Assembly (NCBI GenBank): GCA_014904845.1
Contig: MU119243.1
Span: forward strand, 62,001-126,000
Direction: 5' to 3'
Source: Acephala macrosclerotiorum
Taxonomy: Eukaryota > Ascomycota > Leotiomycetes > Helotiales > Mollisiaceae
DNA length: 64,000 nt
Below the pieces are notes generated by a model that worked only from the letters and a program-made list of their open reading frames with translations, was not told where the DNA came from and did no database searches. This document shows, piece by piece, positions 24,656 to 36,697 of the stretch. The first letter of the stretch is position 1. Every line of letters starts with the position of its first letter. The position numbers and the translations under genes are program-made.

Positions 24656-27309
24656 TATTTACATGCAATTTAATTTAAAGTTTAAAATTTAAATAATTTT
24701 AAAACTTTAATTTAAATTGCACTTTTTTTATTTTATTAATTATTCTATTAATTAAATTAATAAATATTATAATAAATTTAAAATTATTTTACGTATTTAT
24801 AAACTACGTAAAATTTTATTTAAAAAAACTAAAAATATCAAATATTAAATTACTTAATATATTTTTAGTTTAATTACGTAATTAAACTAATTTTAATTCG
24901 AAACGATAATACTATATTTTATGAATATTCTATTTTTAGATAAGGCCCTATGGAGTCCCATAGGTAGAGGACTAAAAATAGAACTCTACTCGTGAGAAAC
25001 TCTCAAAAAAAAACTCCACCCAAACTCACTCCATGGAGTGGAGTAGAAATGGGGCTCCACACTCCATGGTTTTTTTGCGAGCAGCCTAGCCCTTGATCCG
25101 CAAAGGAAAACCAGGAAAGTTCATATTCATGAGCTCCATAATTGGCTCTGTTGAACTTGCGACTGGAATGCCGATGTTGAACGATGCGTATGCTGCATCC
25201 AGAGCAGCTCTGAACATGCTCGTTCGAAAATGGGGGGCTGAGCTAAAGTTCGAGGGTATGGCAACTGCCGTGATTCATCCAGGTATAACACTTCTTATTC
25301 TTTTCTTCCCATCGTATTCCCATCCATGAAAAGACTTCCTAATAGTCTTTGACCGATGGGATGGGTTCCTACTACTGATATTGGGAGCGGTATCATTGAA
25401 TGGGTGGAGAAATATGCTTCAAATTTGCCGAGAATCCCGGTTCCAGAGTCGGTAGCGAGAGTTGTAAAGATTATTGACTTTGACGATTGAGGACACGAAT
25501 TCGTTTTTCAATTATAATAGATCGAAGCTCCCGTGGTAAAGGGTACTTATTTTCAAAAGAAACTCAGTTTTATTAAAAATTGACTTTGGAATCATTTTTG
25601 AATAATAAAAAATTAATAAATTTATTAATATTTTTTATAATTATTTGTTCGATTTAAAGACTAATATTAATTTTTTTATATGCACGTAATATTAATACTT
25701 TTAACAATAAGCGATTTTATTCAAATTTAATCGAAATTTAATATTTATATAATAATATTTTTATCGTTTTAAAATTTTAAATAAATAAAAATAACTCGTT
25801 TAAATATAAAAACTTTTTTCAATTTAATTATTTTAACGTTAATATTACGCTTATAATTAGTTACGACGTAATTTTATTAGTTTTATAAAAATTTTAATAT
25901 TATAATTTTACGAGAATTTATTTGAAATTATTAATTTAAAAAATAATTTAAATACGAAAATAATAAATCGTAAATTTAATTAAAATATATTTTTTTATAA
26001 AATAAATTTGCATTATAATTAATAAAAATCGAAAAATTTAAATCGTAATATAATAATAAATTCGTAATTATATAATTCGATAATTAATAATTTTAAATAT
26101 TAAATTAAATTAATAATTTTCTCGTTTTAATAAAAATATTAAAATTTTATTTAATTTTCGAATATTTTATATTTTAATAATTAATAATATTTGATTTTAC
26201 GTCGAAAATTTAATTTAAAAACGTTTATTTTACGTTATATAACGTGTTTATATAATGCGTAATATAAAAATAATATATAATTAAAATTAGTATTTAATAT
26301 AAAAAATAAAAAATAATTATTTTAAAATATATAATATATTTAAATAAATTCGTATTAAAATATATTTCGTATTATAATATTTTCGTATTACGATATTCGC
26401 GTATTATAATATTCGCGTATTAATAATTATTTAATATTATAATATTTTTTCGTATTATAATATACGAATATATAATTCGTTTATTATTTATTATTTTAAA
26501 TATATTTAATTTAATAAAAAAATTTATAATTAAAAAATTAATTAATTAATTTTAATTTCGATTATATTTTAAATAATAAAATAATAAAATATTATTATTA
26601 TATTTTTATTATTATTTTTAATTTAATTTAATATTATTAAAAATAAAATAAATATTATTTAATATATTGTTTTTTATTTATTATTATTATTAAAACAAAT
26701 ATTATATAATATTTATATATAATTTAAAATCGTATATAATTAATACGTATATTAAAATCCAAAAAAAAAGTTTATATACGTTTAATAAATTATTATTAAT
26801 TATTAATATTTAATTTTATAATTAAATATTAATAAAAAAATTTAAATAAAAAAAATTAAAAATATTATTAAATTAAATATTTTAAAAAAACATTTTTAAA
26901 TATTATTAAATTATAAAAAAATTTAATTATTTTTTTTTATAAAAACGAAATTTTAATATATTTTTTTTAATTTTTAAAAGTTTAAATAAATTAATAATAT
27001 TATAAAAAATTTTATTTTTTTATATATTAATATTTTAAATATTAATTTAATTACGTATTACAAATTATATAATTCGTAATAATACTTTTTATTATTATTA
27101 TAATATTATTATATATACGTAATATATAATATAAAATTTATTGAAAAAAATATTTATAATTATAAATATTATAAATAAATTATAAAAAAAACATATATAA
27201 TTTAATTTATTTAAATTATTTAATTAATAAAAAAAAAATTTAAATTAAAAATTTTAATAATAAAATAAATATTATTTAAAATAATTTTTAAAACAATTTA
27301 TAAATTAAT

Positions 27310-30300
27310 ATAAATATTAATATTATATTATTAATAAATATTTTAAACGTATATAAAAATTTTTTAAAATTTTAATATATATATTTTATTTATAATTTTT
27401 TAAATTATTTAAAAAATGAAATTTAAAATATAAAAACTTTATTTTAAAAATAAAAATAAAATAATATTAATTATATACGATTTTTAATTATATATAAATA
27501 TTATATAATATTTATTTTAATATTAATAGTTTTTTTTATAATAAAAACGTCGTCGTTTTTAATAATTTAAACGAATAAAATTGTTTTTTTATTATATATT
27601 ATAAATATATAAAATTTATTAATTTTAATATAAATAAAAATAATATTATTTTTAAAATTCATTAAAATTTATAAATTTTAAATTAAAAATACGTATTTTA
27701 ATATATTTAATACAATCGAATTTAATAAATTAAAATGTTTTAAATAATATTTTAAATATAATAATTATATTTTTTTTTATTATAAATATTATAAATATTT
27801 CGTTTTTATTTTTAATAATAATAATAAATATATTATTAAAAATTTTATTATTATTAGCGTTTTTAATAAATTAATAATATTTATTTTATTATAATTTTTT
27901 ATTAAACGCATTTTTATTATTATATAATTTTTATAATCGTTTTTAATTTAATTTATTAAATAAAAAAAATATATAAATATTTTTTTTTATATAATATAAT
28001 TTAATTATTATTAAATGAAATTTAATTAATTTATAAAATATATTAATTATATATATTTTTTTAATTATTTTAAAATTTAATAATTTTCAATATATATTAA
28101 TTTAATATATTTAAAAAATATTTTATATTATTTTTATAAATATATTTTTTAAAATTTAATCGTTTAAAATATTATTAATAAATTTATTATTTATAAAATC
28201 GAGTTTTTATTTAAATATAAAACGTTAATAATAATATTTAATATTTATATTATAATTTATACGTTAAAATATTTTTAATAATCGTTATATTAATAAATAA
28301 TTTGAAATTTTTTTTTTATTAATATAATAATATTTATAAATAGTTTTATTTTTATATAATTAAAATAATTTTTTTTTAAATTAAAACGTTTTTAAAATTA
28401 TTAAAAAAAATTTATTTTATTTATATTTTAAATATAAAATATTATAATATTTAATAACGTATTAATTTAAATTATTTTTTATAATAATATTATTTTTTTA
28501 TTAAATTAAATTTTAAAAATATTAATAATTAATATATTTAATAAATTTTTTTAAATAAATAATAATTTTTAAATATAAATATTAAATTTTTATTAAATTA
28601 ATTGTTTAAAATAATTATTATTTAAATATTATTAATTTTTTTAATTTTATTATTTTTTAAAAAAACTTTTTATATTTTTATATTTAATAATAAATTTTTA
28701 ATAATAAATTATTATAATATTATAATTAATAATATATTAAACGTATTATTAAAATTTAAAATATATTTCTTATTATTTTTTGATTATATATTTTATTAAT
28801 TAATAATTTAATTTATTATAAATATAAAAAAAAATTTAATTTTTTTTTTTTTTAATAATTATGATTTATATAATAATTATTATTATTTTAAAATAATTTT
28901 TCGATTTTTTTAATTTAATAATAATAAATTTAATTTTGTTCAATATAATTAAATTAATTTAAATTAAAATAATAAATTTTACGTTTAAAACGTTTAAAAC
29001 GTTTAAATTAATTAAAATATATAAATTTAAAATATTAATTTTTTTAAATAAAAATATTAAAAATTTTAATTATAAACGTATAATTTTAATATTATAATTA
29101 ATTATTAAATATTTTATTAAATTTTATATATAAAATATATATTAATTATTTTATTAAATTTAAACTTTTAAAAATAATATAATTAAAAAATTTTTTAAAT
29201 TAATAAATAAAAATTTTATAAAATAAACGTATATTAAAAAATTTAATTTAAAATACAATTATTAAAATTTAATTAAATTTAAAATGATATTAATATATTT
29301 TAATAAAAAATATTAAAAAAATTATATTTGAATTTTATAATAATATATTTTAATACGCGATCGATAAAATTAATTAAAATTTTTATAATAATTTTTTTTA
29401 ATATAAAAAAATTTATATATAAAATTTAAAATAATTCGATTTAATTTTATTAAATATTTTAATTTTAATATATTTAAAATATTTAAAACGTTTAAAAAAA
29501 TAAATTATTATTTAATAAAAAATAATACGTTTATTTAATTATTATTAAATTTTTAATTAAATTAAAATGTATTAAAAAATTATAATTAAAATTATTACGC
29601 TTTTTATAAACGTATTATAATATTAATTACAAATTATAATTTAATATAAATACTTTTAAATATATTTATAAATTTATAAAATATAAAATTATATTTTTTA
29701 ATATTTTAATAAATATTAATAATTTATAATAATATAATTTCTTTTTATAAAAATATATATAATTATTAATTTTTATTTATTTTAAAATATATTTAAATTA
29801 TAATTTTTTTTTACGATTTTATTATAATAAAATAAATTCGTACAATTTATAAATATAATATAAAATATTTAAATTATTTAAAATTTAAAAACGTTATAAT
29901 CATAAAAATAAATTGTTTTAAAATATGATATTATTTTAAATTTTATTCGAATTTTATTTAAAATAAATATAAAATTTATTTTTATTTATTAATTAATTTA
30001 TTTATAAAATATTTTTTCGTTTATAATAATTTTTTTAAACGTTTTTTAATTAGTTTTTTATTTTTTAATAATTATATTTTTTATTCGTATAAAAATTTTT
30101 ATAATTTTTAAATAAAAATTAATATTTTTTTTTAATATTATATTTTATTTTTTTTAAATATTATTTTAAAAAATAAAAAATAAATAATAAAAATAAATAA
30201 AAAATAAATATAAAAACAAATAAACGTTTTTAAAAAATAAATATTTTCGATTAATTAATTTAATAAACGTTTTTTAATAAACATTTTTAATAAACGTTTT

Positions 30301-30480
30301 TTTAATAATAATTTATAAAAACTTCGTATAATTATAATATTATATTATTAATAAATAATTTAAACGTATATAAAACTTTTTTAAAATTTTAATATATATA
30401 TTTTATTTATAATTATTTAAATTATTTAAAAAAACGAAATTTAAAATTTAAAAATTTTATTTTAAAAATAAAAATTATAA
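27310..30480 (+). repeat. Pair of ~150-bp direct repeats 3 kb apart
   Basis: A stretch at about 27310-27470 recurs in the same orientation at about 30325-30480. Both have ATATTATATTATTAATAAAT, an AAACGTATATAAAA core, TTTTAATATATATATTTTAT and a run ending near TTTATTTTAAAAATAAAAAT. They could be the long terminal repeats of a dead retrotransposon, but the low complexity weakens the inference. Confidence 0.4.
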
Positions 30481-30829
30481 AAAATATAATATATTAAATT
30501 TATATATTTTAATTAATTTAAATATTTTAAATATAAATTTTTTTAATATATATAAAAAATATTATTTTTAAAAAATTTATAATTTTTATTTTATTTTTTA
30601 ATTTATTATAATTAATATATTTATTAATTATATAAATATTAAAAAAAAATTTAATATATTAATTATTATATAATAATTTTATTTTATATAATATTTAATT
30701 TTTATTAAATTTAAAATAATTTTTTAATATATTAAAAAACGTAAAACGTTATTAAAATTTTAATATTTAAATAAAACGATTTAATTAATTTATTAAAAAT
30801 TTTATAATAAAAATAGAAACGTAATAATT

Positions 30830-31665
30830 TCGAATTAATATATAATTAATTTAATAAAAAATATTAAAATTATAATTAATATACGATTAAAATTACAAAT
30901 TATTTATTAATACAAATTATATAAAATTTATAAATAAATTAAAAATTAATTAAATATTATTAAATTTCAAATTTTAAACGCTTTTATTAATTTATTATTA
31001 TATAAATTAAAAAGATATAATTGTATTTAATAAAAATTATAATTATAAAATTTTTAAATATATTTTTGTTTTAAATATTAAAATCGATAATTATTTTAAT
31101 AAAAAATATTAAAAAGTTTTAAATGCGTTTTAATTTTAAATATTTAAATATTTTTATAATTATATAATTTTTAAAAAAAAATTTAAAAAAAACTTTTTTT
31201 AATAAATATAATTTTAATAATTATTTGTAATTAATAAAATTAATTATAATAATTAAATATAAAACGAAAATTTTAAAAAAAAAAATTTAATATAAAATTT
31301 TATTAAAAATATATTTATATTTAAAATTTTAAAATAATAATATATAAAAATTTATTTTATTTTAATTTTATAATTATATAATTTTAAAAAAAGTTTTAAA
31401 ATTTTATATTAATTAAATTAATTATAATAATTAAATATAAAAAATAAAATTTTATTTTAAATATTAAAAAGTTTATTATTTAATAAAATTTTAAATTATT
31501 ATTTTATTTTAATAATTATATTAATTTTAAATATTTATAAAATATTTAATTTAAAAATTATTAAATTAAAACTTGAAATAAAAATAAATTATTAAAATCG
31601 AATATTTTATAATTTTTCGTAAAAATGTTTTTACGAAATTTATAAAATAAAATATATATTAAATA
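30830..31665 (+). repeat. RIP-degraded repeat, copy 1 (copy 2 at 55180-56035)
   Basis: Colinear similarity with 55180-56035 in the same orientation. Shared landmarks are AATAAAAAATATTAAAATT, TTTATTAATTTATTATTRTA, AATAAATTAYTAAAATCGAA near the 3' end, and an imperfect ~200-bp internal tandem unit around AATTATAATAATTAAATATAAA. Copy 1 is fully AT-shifted, whereas the 3' end of copy 2 retains much of its G and C. Confidence 0.65.
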
Positions 31666-32178
31666 AAAAAAAAAAAAAACTCGTTTATTATTAATTCGTT
31701 TAATAAATCGTCGAACGAATTTTTTTTTTCGAAATAAAATTTTTTTTTTTTAATAATTTATAATATTATATTTAATATATAAAAAAAAAAAATTAATTTA
31801 ATATAAAATTTAATTAATAATTATAATTTAAATTTTAAACAATTTAATTATTTATAAAAGTTTTTTAAAAGTTTTTAAAAGTTTTTTTTTTTTAATTTTT
31901 AATTCGTATATTATTATATGATTTTTATATTTTTTTAATTAATTATATTAAATATCGAAATAAAATATTTTAAAATATTTAAATATTAATATTAAAAAAA
32001 CAAATAAAATTCGAATATAGTTTACGTAAACAAAATACGACGAATACGGATTACAAAGCTAGTTTCGTATAAGCTAATCTAATAATAATATATTTTATTG
32101 TATTTATTTTTTTATTTAAAGAAAAATTGTTTAATATATGGAATATCTAGTGCTTCGTACGAGACGCATATCGTTTTA

Positions 32179-32200
32179 TCGAGTGCGCCAGCGCACTCGA
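32179..32200. repeat. Perfect 10-bp palindrome with 2-bp loop
   Basis: TCGAGTGCGC at 32179-32188 and its exact reverse complement at 32191-32200, separated by CA. It lies at the boundary between the AT-rich block and the 2EXR gene, about 95 bp upstream of the start codon. It could be a binding site or a chance hairpin. Confidence 0.6.
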
Positions 32201-32293
32201 CACGTGATCTGGCATCTCGAACCACGCTCCTCGCGACAGCTAGTTTTACTAAATGAGGTCAGTTAGTCTCCCTCAAATAGCAATTGGGATTGC

Positions 32294-33439
32294 ATGCATA
32301 AGCACGTGATACTAGCGCTGCTCGCTCGGACCCTTCCTGTCTCAGATCTCGCCAACTCCAACCTCTTCCTTCAATATCAAAACACTACAATCAGTACAGC
32401 AACGCAGCAACTCAATTCGCGACTTCGAGCCCAGAAAGCTGCATCATCAATCCAGATATTGAACAGGACTGCTACTCGAAGCAGCTCGACAACTCAGAAG
32501 CTCACCCCATTCCTGTATAGACTTCAAGAGATCCGTTCGCACGGGTTCACCGGAACCATGGCTGAGAGTCTTGCAAACGTTCTTATTCCCCCTCCTCCCT
32601 CTTTCACTTGCTTCTCTCTACTTCCTTACGACATACGGGCCTGTATCTGGAGGTTTGCCGCTCTACAACCTCGAAATCTGGATATTTGGCCTATTTGGCC
32701 TATTTGGCCTATCAAGCTTGGGCGATTCAACTACATCAAAAACATCATGGGTGAACCCATGCATTCGAATCCAGTCTGGCGATACGTTACCACTCGCCCA
32801 CCTCCTGCAATCCTCCACGCTTCACAAGAGTCGAGAGCCATCGGGTTGCAGTATTATCACCCGAGACCCGAGTCGAGCAGTTCTTACGATGAACGCCATG
32901 AATTGAAGATCAACTTGCCTGCGAGAATCTATTTCAATCTCTGTTCCGACTGTATTTGTCTGATGGTTGCACTAGGCCCCGTAGGAGAAGAAGCATTCCC
33001 GGCTGATTGGTCCACCCATAGAGTGTGGGACAGATTTGAGGCGCAGGTCTTCAACTTGCCTAGAACCACTGTTGCTCTCAATATCAGGACCTGCTTTAGA
33101 AGTGGGGTATACACGGACGAAGAATTCCTCTCGAGACTAGATAAACAGAAGGAAGTCCTCTTATACTATTGCGATAATGGGATTGTGGATGGTGTCCTGA
33201 GGTCTCAACCTTCTGCATCTGTTGAATTTGTTGAGTTAGATGAGAGTGTGATAGAAGGCCCTGGAATCTGCACTAACCTCAAAAATATGCACCCCGCATT
33301 TTTGGACGAGCAAAGGCAGAAGAGGGCCACAGTTTCTGAAAACAGAGACAGTCGAACGAATCCAAAGGTTTGGACTGGACCGCTAGCAGTGAAGTGGGTG
33401 ACTTTAGTGATCAATGGGGTGAAGGTTGGGCTCCAGTAG
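32294..33439 (+). CDS. 2EXR-domain protein
   Basis: Single-exon frame of 381 aa. From about residue 103 it reads FTCFSLLPYDIRACIWRFAA, the F-x-LP-x-x-(I/V)R-x-x-I(W) opening of the fungal 2EXR domain (F-box-like family). Then come a WPIWPIWPI repeat, and AILHASQESRAIGLQYY, the family's conserved second block, and further blocks DCICLMV and FEAQVF. The first ATG adds about 88 Ser/Thr/Gln-rich residues; an internal ATG at 32558 (MAESLANVLIPPPPS) would give a product starting just before the domain, as is usual in the family, so the start is uncertain. Domain function is unknown; such genes are numerous in leotiomycete genomes. The gene sits directly beside the AT-rich block. Confidence 0.8.
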   Translation: MHKHVILALLARTLPVSDLANSNLFLQYQNTTISTATQQLNSRLRAQKAASSIQILNRTATRSSSTTQKLTPFLYRLQEIRSHGFTGTMAESLANVLIPPPPSFTCFSLLPYDIRACIWRFAALQPRNLDIWPIWPIWPIKLGRFNYIKNIMGEPMHSNPVWRYVTTRPPPAILHASQESRAIGLQYYHPRPESSSSYDERHELKINLPARIYFNLCSDCICLMVALGPVGEEAFPADWSTHRVWDRFEAQVFNLPRTTVALNIRTCFRSGVYTDEEFLSRLDKQKEVLLYYCDNGIVDGVLRSQPSASVEFVELDESVIEGPGICTNLKNMHPAFLDEQRQKRATVSENRDSRTNPKVWTGPLAVKWVTLVINGVKVGLQ

Positions 33440-34493
33440 GGTCATGGAGTGAGTCTAGTCCAGTGCGTCAGGGCAACAAGCCTCGGGAGAAAGCATGGGA
33501 AGACCGCACAGAAAGTGCCTCCAGGGTTCTAGCCCCCGTATCTAATGCTGCCTCGATTTCATCTCACACCGATGCACGAGAATTGGCCATTCAATCGCAT
33601 TCCCTAGAATAGCTGCCATACCATTTCCATCGCGCTTTGTTGCACTGGTAACCAAGACATTATACCCATCAAGGTCCTGGCGATTCACACCGACAATCTC
33701 AGGGCTTCACCAACTGACCAGCTATTCTATGTGCGTCGCCGCGTATGTCTCAATTGTAGCGTGGTTTATGAACGTTCCCAGCCTAACATGTGACGTGGAG
33801 TCATTTGAGTGGAAGCATCCCATCGTTGCAAACGGATACGGAAAGAGACATTGACGAATTCAGGTTTTGAACCACTGCATCATCAACACTGTCTTGGATT
33901 GACCCTAGCTTTTGAGGTTAGGTAGTTTCTTCTAATGTAGAAGTGGAGGCAACATGGCAGGTCCCAAACCGGAGGAGGGAAAGACCGAGACTGGCAAAGC
34001 CCAATCGAGAAGTTCGATAACATCAGATTTCTGGCACAACAAAGATGTTTGGCACGACACTGTTTCCCCGCAAATGTCGACTAAGGCCCGCGAAATGCTG
34101 CACAGTTGTTCATTTCCGTGAATAGGCGTCAAAACATACAATGTCGTGGACAATTATCATGGCATGTTGTTTCCCGGACATTTCATTTTCATCTGCGATT
34201 GTCTGAAATTCCGCTGAAAGCCATTTCACCCTACATATGCGCCCTGTTCAATCCGTACACCGCCATTCAACTCATCTTTGCGCTCTCCTCCGGCTTCTCG
34301 TACGGAATTTCGATGTATTTCTGTTCCTCTTTTGTCCTGGCAGACCGTTTGTGCTCCCGGCTGTTTGTTCTCCGCAGAGCCCATGACGCTATCTCAAAAG
34401 TTATGATAAATTGCTTCTTCTGATAGCGGAGACCCTTCCAGTCAAACATTCTTGCGCCATTGAAGTCTACTTGGAAACCCAGTATGCTCTTCA
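33440..34493. other. Intergenic, 2EXR gene to family member A
   Basis: No gene is supported. Open frames at 33370-33612 and 34106-34423 have no recognisable domain and no splice context. Confidence 0.35.
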
Positions 34494-36697
34494 ATGCCCA
34501 CTCAAGTCAAATCTCGGACCTTTCAAAGCCTTTACAACGAACTTGGCTTTCACCAAAGTATCTTAGGTCAGGGAAGAGAAGCTTTAGACATAAAATTGGA
34601 CTTTAACAAGATCGAGCGATTGGCTGGAGGCAGCCATCAGTCACTGAAGCAAAACAATTCTCCTGAGGCAGCTAGATTGGCTATCGAGTTCTTCGACACG
34701 AATGGACTAGGAGAAAAACTCTGGCCCGACGATTCCAGCACAAACTGGCCCACTTGGTCGAAGGACAAGAGCAGCTATGTCATAGCTCCATCTCAGAAGC
34801 TTTGACTTACCAAAGAAGAATCTTGGAGCTTCTCGCCCACTTAATATCTTTGAAAGCATATCATATATCCACCAGAGACACTAGGAAGTCTTGTGGAAAC
34901 GAGGTACGTATTAATCCTTACCCTCCGGAGTGGCGATGGCTAGCATATGTCGTCACTTGAGTTGAATTCGTCCAACTGGCCGCCCGAGATCCAGACGGAG
35001 CTGACCAATTGCAGCTTCAACACACAAGAGATAGAGGTTCGAGAATCTCTGACACGGCAATCAGTACACCAGATAAGTTGGAAGAGTCGGCAATGGAGTC
35101 GAACCCAAAAGTCAACTTTCGTTTTCCACCCAAAAAGCCTGCAGCGATGGTCTCCCAGATTGAGTAAGCATTGCGCTAGTTCGTGGAAGCGACCTCTACT
35201 GACCCTTGTGATCATCTGTAGCAAAGTTGTCGAAAGCCACATCGTGATCATAGGAACGAAAGAAAATCAAACTGATCTGAAGAGGCTTACACCTCATTGG
35301 GCTCAAACGCACGAAAGCCAATGGCCTCACGCAGCAGACACTCGGCTTTACAGATTCTTGCACGAGCAAAATCAATACCACCGCGTACCAGAAGTATTGT
35401 ATCTGACCAGGGCTTGCCAGGTACTGGTCATAGGGACTATGCTCGAAGGTTGCCAAGCCAGTATTCACGATGCGTTGTTGTGCCGAGTAGCCAAGAGAAT
35501 GCAACAGCTACACGATGATATGGTCAGCACGGGCATCATTGAGCTTAGGAATGGCCACTTCCAGAAGACTCGTGAGTTCCATAAAGTTTGGCAGGCTCGT
35601 AGTGAGTACTGGCTGCCGGCAATGACGACAGAGGCAGAAAGCAACAAGAGATCGTTGGGCGATGAGGCTAGTCCAGATGAATCCACCATTAAAGTGTGGG
35701 ATCAACATGGAACTGGACGTTCGACCAAGTCGAAGAACGACCTAATGATTCCCGAGGTGAATCCTCTGGCAGCATCCATGCGATTTGGCTAAGTGTTTGA
35801 CAGAGTGCTCCCACATCTCCACTATCGATTGATTCTTACAGAGTGTCACCATCACTTAGTGAACGAGATCTTACAAGCAGCAACAAGCGACAGAAAGTTT
35901 CAATCGAAAAGCGTTTGCAGCAAAAGCCCCAGCAGCAGACAACCAGCTTTTCGTCCACGACACAGCTGATTCAAGATACGACAGCAAGCTCCCGTCCCGT
36001 CAAGGTATGCAAAAAGCCTCCGCTTTTGTCCCATCTAGCGCCTGGCAAGCTAACGCTACCATACTTTCAGATTGTTCTCTCATCCCAAGTCAAACCACCC
36101 ACTCCCCCAGAGACACCGGAACGAAGCCTCAATAGCTCAGCAATCGAAACCCCTCCCTTTACGCCAGCGACACCGCCAAGCAGGACTCCAAATCGCCTGA
36201 CACATGAAGGTCATATGATAGATTCCCCAACAATGGCATCTCGTACCCCAGGATGGGCGAGACCGAAGTTCTCGTCTTCATCGGAAAAGGCTTTGGTGCC
36301 GGCGCCGTCACCACCACCTAAGAAAGTCACCAGGCCCGTCACTATTTTCATATTCATCAAGACAGTAGCTGGGACCTACGACCTCGAGAATCCCGTTCCT
36401 GCCACTGTCCTACGAGACTCTTCCGTACAACAATTCTTCGAAGTCTTTGCTCGACGGTCCGGTATCCCGGCCGACGAGATTAAGAGTTTGAAGTTTAACC
36501 ACAAATTTCAGGGCCGGAAGGTGGATGTCATTCCTCGATGGTATAGCGCGGAAGAATGGGAGAAGTTCAAGAAGGATCTTCGAGAACGTGTGTCTGTCAC
36601 CAAGCAAGAAAACGAGAATAAGACAAAGTTTCGGATTCTGGTTTCCGCGGGGAACGATACTACTAGTGATAGTGACGAGGATTTCGGAGGTTTGTGA
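34494..36697 (+). CDS. Paralogue family member A, unknown function, frame breaks near the 5' end
   Basis: Homologous by eye to the genes at 46204-48817 and 51357-52727. The N-terminal domain begins MPTQVKSRTFQSLYNELGF. A basic helical exon follows (RILELLAHLISLKAY). A middle domain aligns with member B (RFLHEQNQYHR versus RYFHERNLYHA; KTREFHKVWQARSEYWL versus KTAQFENAWKFHRSQWI). Next is a Pro/Thr-rich region with KRQK and TPPETPE. The C-terminal domain reads VTIFIFIKTV and SSVQQFFEVFARRSG. Convincing introns are 35164-35221, 35757-35803 (TTTGACAG acceptor) and the frame-neutral 36005-36070. Between exon 1 and the helical exon (about 34783) no canonical intron fits and the frame slips by one. 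The next junction, near 34907-34961, is also one base out of phase. So either two slips have occurred or the 5' model is wrong. It may be a decaying copy. Confidence 0.6.

Larger units (their letters stand above)
23377..25088. mobile_element. hAT-like non-autonomous element inserted in the SDR gene
   Basis: A 1712-bp insertion bounded by the perfect 11-bp inverted repeat TAGGCTGCTCG (23377-23387) and CGAGCAGCCTA (25078-25088). It is flanked by a perfect 8-bp direct duplication GCCCTTGA (23369-23376 and 25089-25096). An 8-bp target duplication is characteristic of the hAT superfamily. Subterminal regions share CCATGG and TCCACCC words in inverted arrangement. The interior is AT-rich, has no transposase frame and carries two tandem-repeat arrays. 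Removing it rejoins the dehydrogenase exon in frame (LLPL to IRKGK). It was therefore mobilised in trans or has lost its transposase. Confidence 0.85.
22877..25490 (+). pseudogene. Short-chain dehydrogenase/reductase, frame-shifted and split by a transposable element
   Basis: Exon 1 (22877-22939) reads MPSYLVTGSSRGLGLAYV, with the Rossmann TGxxxGxG motif. After a 58-bp intron, exon 2 (22998-23237) gives a typical SDR N-terminal half with DNYVIATARTPSK and LQLDLAS. The frame slips near 23150 and again near 23197, where the NAG region (shifted frame GANDQPVATFENL) needs another phase. Exon 3 starts at 23297 and is cut at 23376 by the hAT-like element. Coding resumes at 25089 with PLIRKGKPGKFIFMSSIIGS and DAYAASRAALNML, where the catalytic YxxxK reads YxxxR. 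The C-terminal part ends near 25490 (PESVARVVKIIDFDD). Two frameshifts plus the insertion make it a clear pseudogene. The substrate of the ancestral enzyme is unknown. Confidence 0.85.
25491..32140. repeat. AT-rich, RIP-degraded repeat block
   Basis: About 6.6 kb of the most AT-rich DNA in the window. Nearly all C and G that remain lie in CpG. No coding frame survives. Contents recognised by self-comparison are a direct repeat pair near 27310-27470 and 30325-30480, and a repeat at 30830-31665 shared with 55180-56035. Edges are gradual: gene-like sequence ends at 25490 and normal composition resumes near 32030-32150. Confidence 0.85.

Noticed and set aside
34947..35792. Treating 34947-35792 as one uninterrupted exon of paralogue A
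   Set aside because: The first part in that frame (NSSNWPPEIQTEL onward) is W/S/C-rich. The alternative frame with an intron at 35164-35221 gives more protein-like sequence and a proper donor and acceptor.
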